9,657 nucleotides of DNA, from contig JAITTD010000127.1 in the NCBI GenBank assembly GCA_031287245.1, positions 1 through 9,657 on the forward strand. The letters run 5' to 3'. The DNA is from Bacteroidales bacterium. GTDB taxonomy: Bacteria > Bacteroidota > Bacteroidia > Bacteroidales > UBA4181. The notes under the pieces are model-generated. The model saw only the letters and a list, made by a program, of their open reading frames with translations. It was not told the DNA's origin and searched no databases. Positions within the stretch are counted from its first letter, which is position 1, and the number at the start of each line of letters is the position of its first letter. The position numbers and the translations under genes are program-made. Positions 6,894-9,657 of the stretch are shown here, in pieces.

Positions 6894-7511
6894 TTAAAGT
6901 TTAATACCCATGAAACTCATAAACGAAACAGCCATCAAACCGGTGATGATGAAGGCTATACCCAATCCTTGAAGGGGTTTGGGTATGTTGGAATAACTCG
7001 TTTTCTCGCGGATGGCGGCAATTCCGATGATGGCTAACCACCAGCCGACGCCCGACCCGAGCGCAAAAACGGTTGCTTCGCCAACATTGGCGTATTCGCG
7101 CTCCTGCATGAACAGCGATGCTCCCATGATGGCGCAATTCACTGCAATCAGCGGAAGAAAAATCCCCAGCGAGGCGTACAGGGCGGGGGAAACCTTCTCC
7201 ACCACCATTTCTACCAACTGTGTGATAGAAGCGATCACCGCGATGAACATGATGAAACTCAGAAAACTGAGGTCGGTTTCGGCTAATTCGGGGCTTAACC
7301 ATGCCAGCGCGCCTTCCCTGAGTATGTAATTTTCCAGCAGATAATTAACCGGTACGGTGATCAGCAGCACAAAAGTGACTGCCAACCCCAAACCCATCGA
7401 CGTTTTCACGGTTTTGGACACTGCCAGATAAGAACACATACCCAAAAAGTATGCAAAAATCATATTGTCAACAAAAATTGACTTGACAAAGATGCTAAAC
7501 AGATTCTCCAT
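6894..7511 (-). CDS. nqrE: Na+-translocating NADH:quinone oxidoreductase subunit E
   Basis: NqrE is an integral membrane subunit of the sodium-pumping NADH dehydrogenase. The 205-residue protein has six hydrophobic segments, and the whole sequence, from MENLFSIFVKSIFVDNMIFA to the GVGWWLAIIGIAAIREK stretch, is characteristic. C26 and C126 correspond to the cysteines that, with two in NqrD, hold an intramembrane 2Fe-2S centre in the Vibrio complex. NqrD and NqrE are homologous and insert in opposite orientation. The ATG at 7511 is 27 bases after the stop of the Uma2-family gene, which interrupts the usual direct nqrD-nqrE junction. It is 16 bases from nqrF. The call is secure. Confidence 0.97.
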   Translation of the reverse strand: MENLFSIFVKSIFVDNMIFAYFLGMCSYLAVSKTVKTSMGLGLAVTFVLLITVPVNYLLENYILREGALAWLSPELAETDLSFLSFIMFIAVIASITQLVEMVVEKVSPALYASLGIFLPLIAVNCAIMGASLFMQEREYANVGEATVFALGSGVGWWLAIIGIAAIREKTSYSNIPKPLQGLGIAFIITGLMAVSFMSFMGIKL

Positions 7512-7538
7512 ATTACAGTTTGATATTTTTAACCATTT

Positions 7539-8114
7539 TTACTTCTTTACATCTAATTCTATTTCAATGCCGTTGAAAATATGGACAGGAATGGTGCTAC
7601 TGTCATATTTTGTTCCGTCATCGTATTTTCCATCGGGTTGCAGAATAAAAACCACTACGCCCTCCGATGGAATGACCACCCAGTATTCTCTCACTCCTGC
7701 CATTTCATACAGGTGAAATTTATCATTCATGTCAATTTTGGACGTGGAAAGCGATTGAATTTCCACCACCATATCGGGGGCGCCGAGGCAGCCCTTGTCG
7801 TCAATCTTGGACGAGTCGCATACCACGCAAATGTCCGGTTGTACGACCGTATGAATCAGATGGTCGTCTTTTTCGCCGTTTTTGGGCAAACGCACATCGA
7901 AAGGGGCTGAATATACTTCGCATTTCCCTTTATTTTCCTCAATGGCATTGAACAGGCGCACCGTAAGAAGTGTGCTGATTCTCTGATGCCTCGAACTGGG
8001 CGCGGTCATCATTTTGACCATGCCGTCAATGATTTCCCGCCTCACATTGTCCGCCCATTCCAAATAGTCGGCAAAGGTATAACGCTTGTTGAGGTTGAAG
8101 GTGGCTTCCATCAT
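7539..8114 (-). CDS. Uma2-family (DUF820) PD-(D/E)XK nuclease-like protein
   Basis: This 191-residue protein belongs to the Uma2/DUF820 group of the PD-(D/E)XK nuclease superfamily, best known from cyanobacteria but also present in Bacteroidota. The N-terminal RYTFADYLEWADN...REIIDG (11-31) is typical, as is a helix with HQRIS (43-47). VQPDICVV (91-98, with D94) and PDMVVEIQSLSTSKID (113-128, with E118) carry the acidic active-site candidates, followed by KFHLYEMAGVREYWVV (132-147). The position of the usual lysine after the Glu is Gln (E118-I-Q120); K132 could be the replacing lysine. The substrate and role of the family are not established. The gene sits between nqrD and nqrE: its ATG is three bases after the nqrD stop codon and its TAA is 27 bases before nqrE, so it must be co-transcribed with nqr. 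It has no visible promoter, repeat or insertion footprint of its own. The family call is confident; any function in respiration is unsupported. Confidence 0.9.
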   Translation of the reverse strand: MMEATFNLNKRYTFADYLEWADNVRREIIDGMVKMMTAPSSRHQRISTLLTVRLFNAIEENKGKCEVYSAPFDVRLPKNGEKDDHLIHTVVQPDICVVCDSSKIDDKGCLGAPDMVVEIQSLSTSKIDMNDKFHLYEMAGVREYWVVIPSEGVVVFILQPDGKYDDGTKYDSSTIPVHIFNGIEIELDVKK

Positions 8115-8117
8115 TGC

Positions 8118-8795
8118 TTATTTTGTTCCGAATGCTTTCAAAAGCCCCCGAATTATTGAATACAATATCTTTATGCTGAATCTTGTATGCCCTGCCCGTT
8201 GAATCCAGATAATTACACCGACCAGAATCAGCGCCATCGGCGGAAGTATCACCAAACTGTTGTTACTGTATCCAAACTCGTAAAAACAATCGGGAATCAC
8301 TTTATAATTCAGCAGGGTGCCCGAGCCGAACAGTTCGCGGAAGGATGCTACGATGACTAATATTATTCCGTAGCCCAAGCCATTGCCGATACCGTCCAAA
8401 AACGAGGGAATCGGTCTGTTTGCCATCGCAAAGGCTTCCAAACGCCCCATTAGGATACAGTTGGTGATGATAAGCCCTACATAAACGGACAATTGCTTGC
8501 TCACTTCGTAGGCGTATGCTTTCAATACCTGGTCAACGATGATAACCAGCGAGGAAATGACCACCAATTGCACGATAATGCGGATGCTGTTAGGGATGAA
8601 ATTGCGTATGCACGAGATAATCAGGTTGGAAAAGCCTGTGACGGCGGCTACCGACAGCGCCATCACTAATGCCGGTTCGAGTTTCACCGTTACCGCAAGG
8701 GCGGAACAGATGCCGAGCACCTGCACTGTCACCGGATTGTTCGTCAAGAGCGGTTCGGAGAGCGGTTTAAACTGTTTGGATGAGAAAAGGCTCAT
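8118..8795 (-). CDS. nqrD: Na+-translocating NADH:quinone oxidoreductase subunit D
   Basis: NqrD is an integral membrane subunit of Na+-NQR and a homologue of NqrE. With the start used here it has 225 residues and about six hydrophobic segments. The hallmark stretches are NNPVTVQVLGICSALAVT (19-36), IRIIVQLVVI (71-80), VGLIITNCILMGRLEAFAMAN (106-126) and FLDGIGNGLGYG. C30 and C113 match the two cysteines that with NqrE C26 and C126 bind the intramembrane 2Fe-2S centre. It is somewhat longer than the Vibrio subunit (210). Two starts are possible: TTG at 8801, overlapping the nqrC stop by four bases, or ATG at 8795, two bases after it. I prefer ATG (MSLFSS...). Both imply tight coupling to nqrC. 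The next gene, Uma2, begins three bases after the stop. Confidence 0.96.
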   Translation of the reverse strand: MSLFSSKQFKPLSEPLLTNNPVTVQVLGICSALAVTVKLEPALVMALSVAAVTGFSNLIISCIRNFIPNSIRIIVQLVVISSLVIIVDQVLKAYAYEVSKQLSVYVGLIITNCILMGRLEAFAMANRPIPSFLDGIGNGLGYGIILVIVASFRELFGSGTLLNYKVIPDCFYEFGYSNNSLVILPPMALILVGVIIWIQRAGHTRFSIKILYSIIRGLLKAFGTK

Positions 8796-8797
8796 GT

Positions 8798-9502
8798 TCA
8801 ATTCGATTTATGTTGTGAAAAATAGGTCTGATACGGTTCGAGGCTGTTGCGTAGCATATCTTCCAAACCTTTGCTGGTGAGGGTGCCGCCCGAAATGGCG
8901 TCCACCGTGTGATTGTTTGCCGTGTAGGAACCGGATTTTTCCACGGCGATGGATACAAAGTGGTGGGCGTCGTCGAAAATCTTTTTTTGTTGAAACTGTT
9001 TTTGAAATTCGCCGGTAGCGATTTCGGCGCCCAAGCCCGGTGTTTCGCCTTGATGGTCGAAAGTGGTGCCATAAACGGTGTTCAGGTCGTCTGCCAACGC
9101 CACATTGCCCCAAATGGGACCCCATAAGCCGGCGCCTCTTACCGGAATCACAACGAACGTTTTGCCATCCTTTTCAGCCAGATAGAGCGGCAAGAGCCTT
9201 TCTTCCGGCGATTTCAGATTTTCCTTTTTGAGGTCAAGTTTTTCAGGCTGTTCGCCATCAACAACCGAGCCATCCGTTTTGATGACCACGCCTTGCCTGA
9301 TATACTGCCCGTATTTCGCTTCCGCATCCGAGGCAGCAGACGCTATGCCCAATGTCAACAGAATATTCTGCTTACGTTCTGTCTCGATATTTGCTTTCTG
9401 CTTGTCCGACAGCGTAAGCGAAGTAAAAGACAAGGCTACTGCCACCAGCAAAACCAATGCCGATGAGAAGCAAAAAATGTATAAGTTGCTGAAATTCTTC
9501 AT
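8798..9502 (-). CDS. nqrC: Na+-translocating NADH:quinone oxidoreductase subunit C
   Basis: NqrC carries a covalently bound FMN on the outer face of the membrane and relays electrons within the Na+-NQR complex. The 234 residues begin with one transmembrane anchor (about 7-30), followed by a periplasmic domain. RGAGLWGPIWG (122-132) and HQGETPGLGAEI (150-161) are family signatures. DAISGGTLT (201-209) is the flavin attachment motif, with T209 as the predicted phosphoester-linked residue that the flavin transferase ApbE would modify; apbE is not in this window. The N-terminus looks complete, so this is not a fragment. The gene is the first of the row, with its own promoter 36 bases upstream of the ATG, and nqrB is not adjacent as it is in the usual nqrABCDEF order. 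The stop codon is within two bases of the nqrD ATG. Confidence 0.97.
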   Translation of the reverse strand: MKNFSNLYIFCFSSALVLLVAVALSFTSLTLSDKQKANIETERKQNILLTLGIASAASDAEAKYGQYIRQGVVIKTDGSVVDGEQPEKLDLKKENLKSPEERLLPLYLAEKDGKTFVVIPVRGAGLWGPIWGNVALADDLNTVYGTTFDHQGETPGLGAEIATGEFQKQFQQKKIFDDAHHFVSIAVEKSGSYTANNHTVDAISGGTLTSKGLEDMLRNSLEPYQTYFSQHKSN

Positions 9503-9537
9503 GTTTGATTGCCTATCTGATTCCGAGAATTATTTTA

Positions 9538-9567
9538 CAAAAGTAGATAATCTTTTTTAATTAACAA
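9538..9567 (-). promoter_or_regulatory. Bacteroidota-type promoter in front of nqrC
   Basis: On the minus strand TTG (9565-9567) is followed after 19 bases by TACTTTTG (9538-9545), matching TAnnTTTG exactly; the same octamer serves the NifU-like operon. The spacer is AT-rich and includes TTAATTAA (9557-9564). It lies 36 bases before the nqrC ATG, which gives a leader of roughly 30 bases. It is the only promoter I can see for the nqrC-nqrD-Uma2-nqrE-nqrF-prs-DUF4296 row. Confidence 0.7.
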
Positions 9568-9572
9568 TTGAT

Positions 9573-9657
9573 ATGGCTAAATCTTTTTTTGAAGTGCTAT
9601 CCGGATGCAACCTACCAAAGCGTAAAATCATCCAACGGCAAGGAAATCAGATACCTT
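9573..9657 (+). CDS. Possible start of a plus-strand gene, cut by the window end (frame uncertain)
   Basis: From ATG 9573 the plus strand is open to the window end (28 codons, MAKSFFEVLSGCN...). The adjacent frame, open from 9565 on, reads more like a protein over the last 20 codons (CYPDATYQ ... NGKEIRYL) but has no ATG. The two frames meet at a run of seven T (9584-9590), where loss of one T would join the ATG to the better-looking frame. I do not recognise either product. No plus-strand promoter element is seen, and the region between 9503 and 9572 holds only the nqrC promoter. This could be a divergent gene, a broken gene, or chance open frame. Confidence 0.2.
   Translation, partial: MAKSFFEVLSGCNLPKRKIIQRQGNQIP

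Noticed and set aside
7539..8114. Uma2-like gene as part of a toxin-antitoxin or restriction-modification system
   Set aside because: No antitoxin, methyltransferase or specificity partner lies next to it; both neighbours are nqr subunits.

Overview
The window looks like a chromosomal segment from a member of the Bacteroidota, most likely Bacteroidales. The evidence is the strong resemblance of all conserved proteins to families as they occur in that phylum (Na+-NQR subunits, a DUF4296 lipoprotein, a NifU-like/GGGtGRT pair, an enlarged GroES-like protein). Three promoters also fit the Bacteroidota consensus (TTG or TTTG at -33, TAnnTTTG at -7), and most genes lack a Shine-Dalgarno sequence. 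Twelve complete genes are recognisable, all on the minus strand, so transcription runs from high to low coordinates. The assignment to order level is inference; no rRNA or marker gene gives a finer placement.

Right to left: a consensus promoter (9538-9567) stands just upstream of nqrC and opens a tight gene row nqrC (8798-9502), nqrD (8118-8795), a Uma2-family PD-(D/E)XK nuclease-like gene (7539-8114), nqrE (6894-7511), nqrF (5615-6877), prs (4636-5583) and a DUF4296 lipoprotein (3896-4636). Gaps are between -1 and 31 bases and no terminator is visible between them, so one transcript is plausible. NqrC-D-E-F are four of the six subunits of the sodium-pumping NADH:quinone oxidoreductase; nqrA and nqrB, normally directly upstream of nqrC, are not there. 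Instead there is a short non-coding stretch, the promoter, and the beginning of a possible plus-strand reading frame that runs off the window.

A second promoter (3821-3851) serves pfk (2787-3797, group III-like 6-phosphofructokinase) and a small two-helix membrane protein (2299-2766). A third, near-perfect promoter (2256-2287) serves a two-gene unit: a NifU/IscU-like scaffold protein (1494-2186) and a GGGtGRT-family protein (467-1474), which ends in a clear rho-independent terminator (411-454). Last comes a complete GroES-like co-chaperonin gene (1-381), whose own promoter I could not find.

Functionally the window combines respiration-linked sodium pumping, PRPP synthesis, glycolysis, iron-sulfur-related protein chemistry and protein folding: mostly housekeeping functions. 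I do not see a phage, CRISPR array, toxin-antitoxin pair or obvious defence island. The points most worth a second look are the conserved but functionally obscure NifU-like/GGGtGRT operon, the Uma2 gene embedded within the nqr operon, the separation of nqrC-F from nqrA-B, and the mixed donor-specificity residues of the phosphofructokinase. No stretch over 300 bases lacks a gene.
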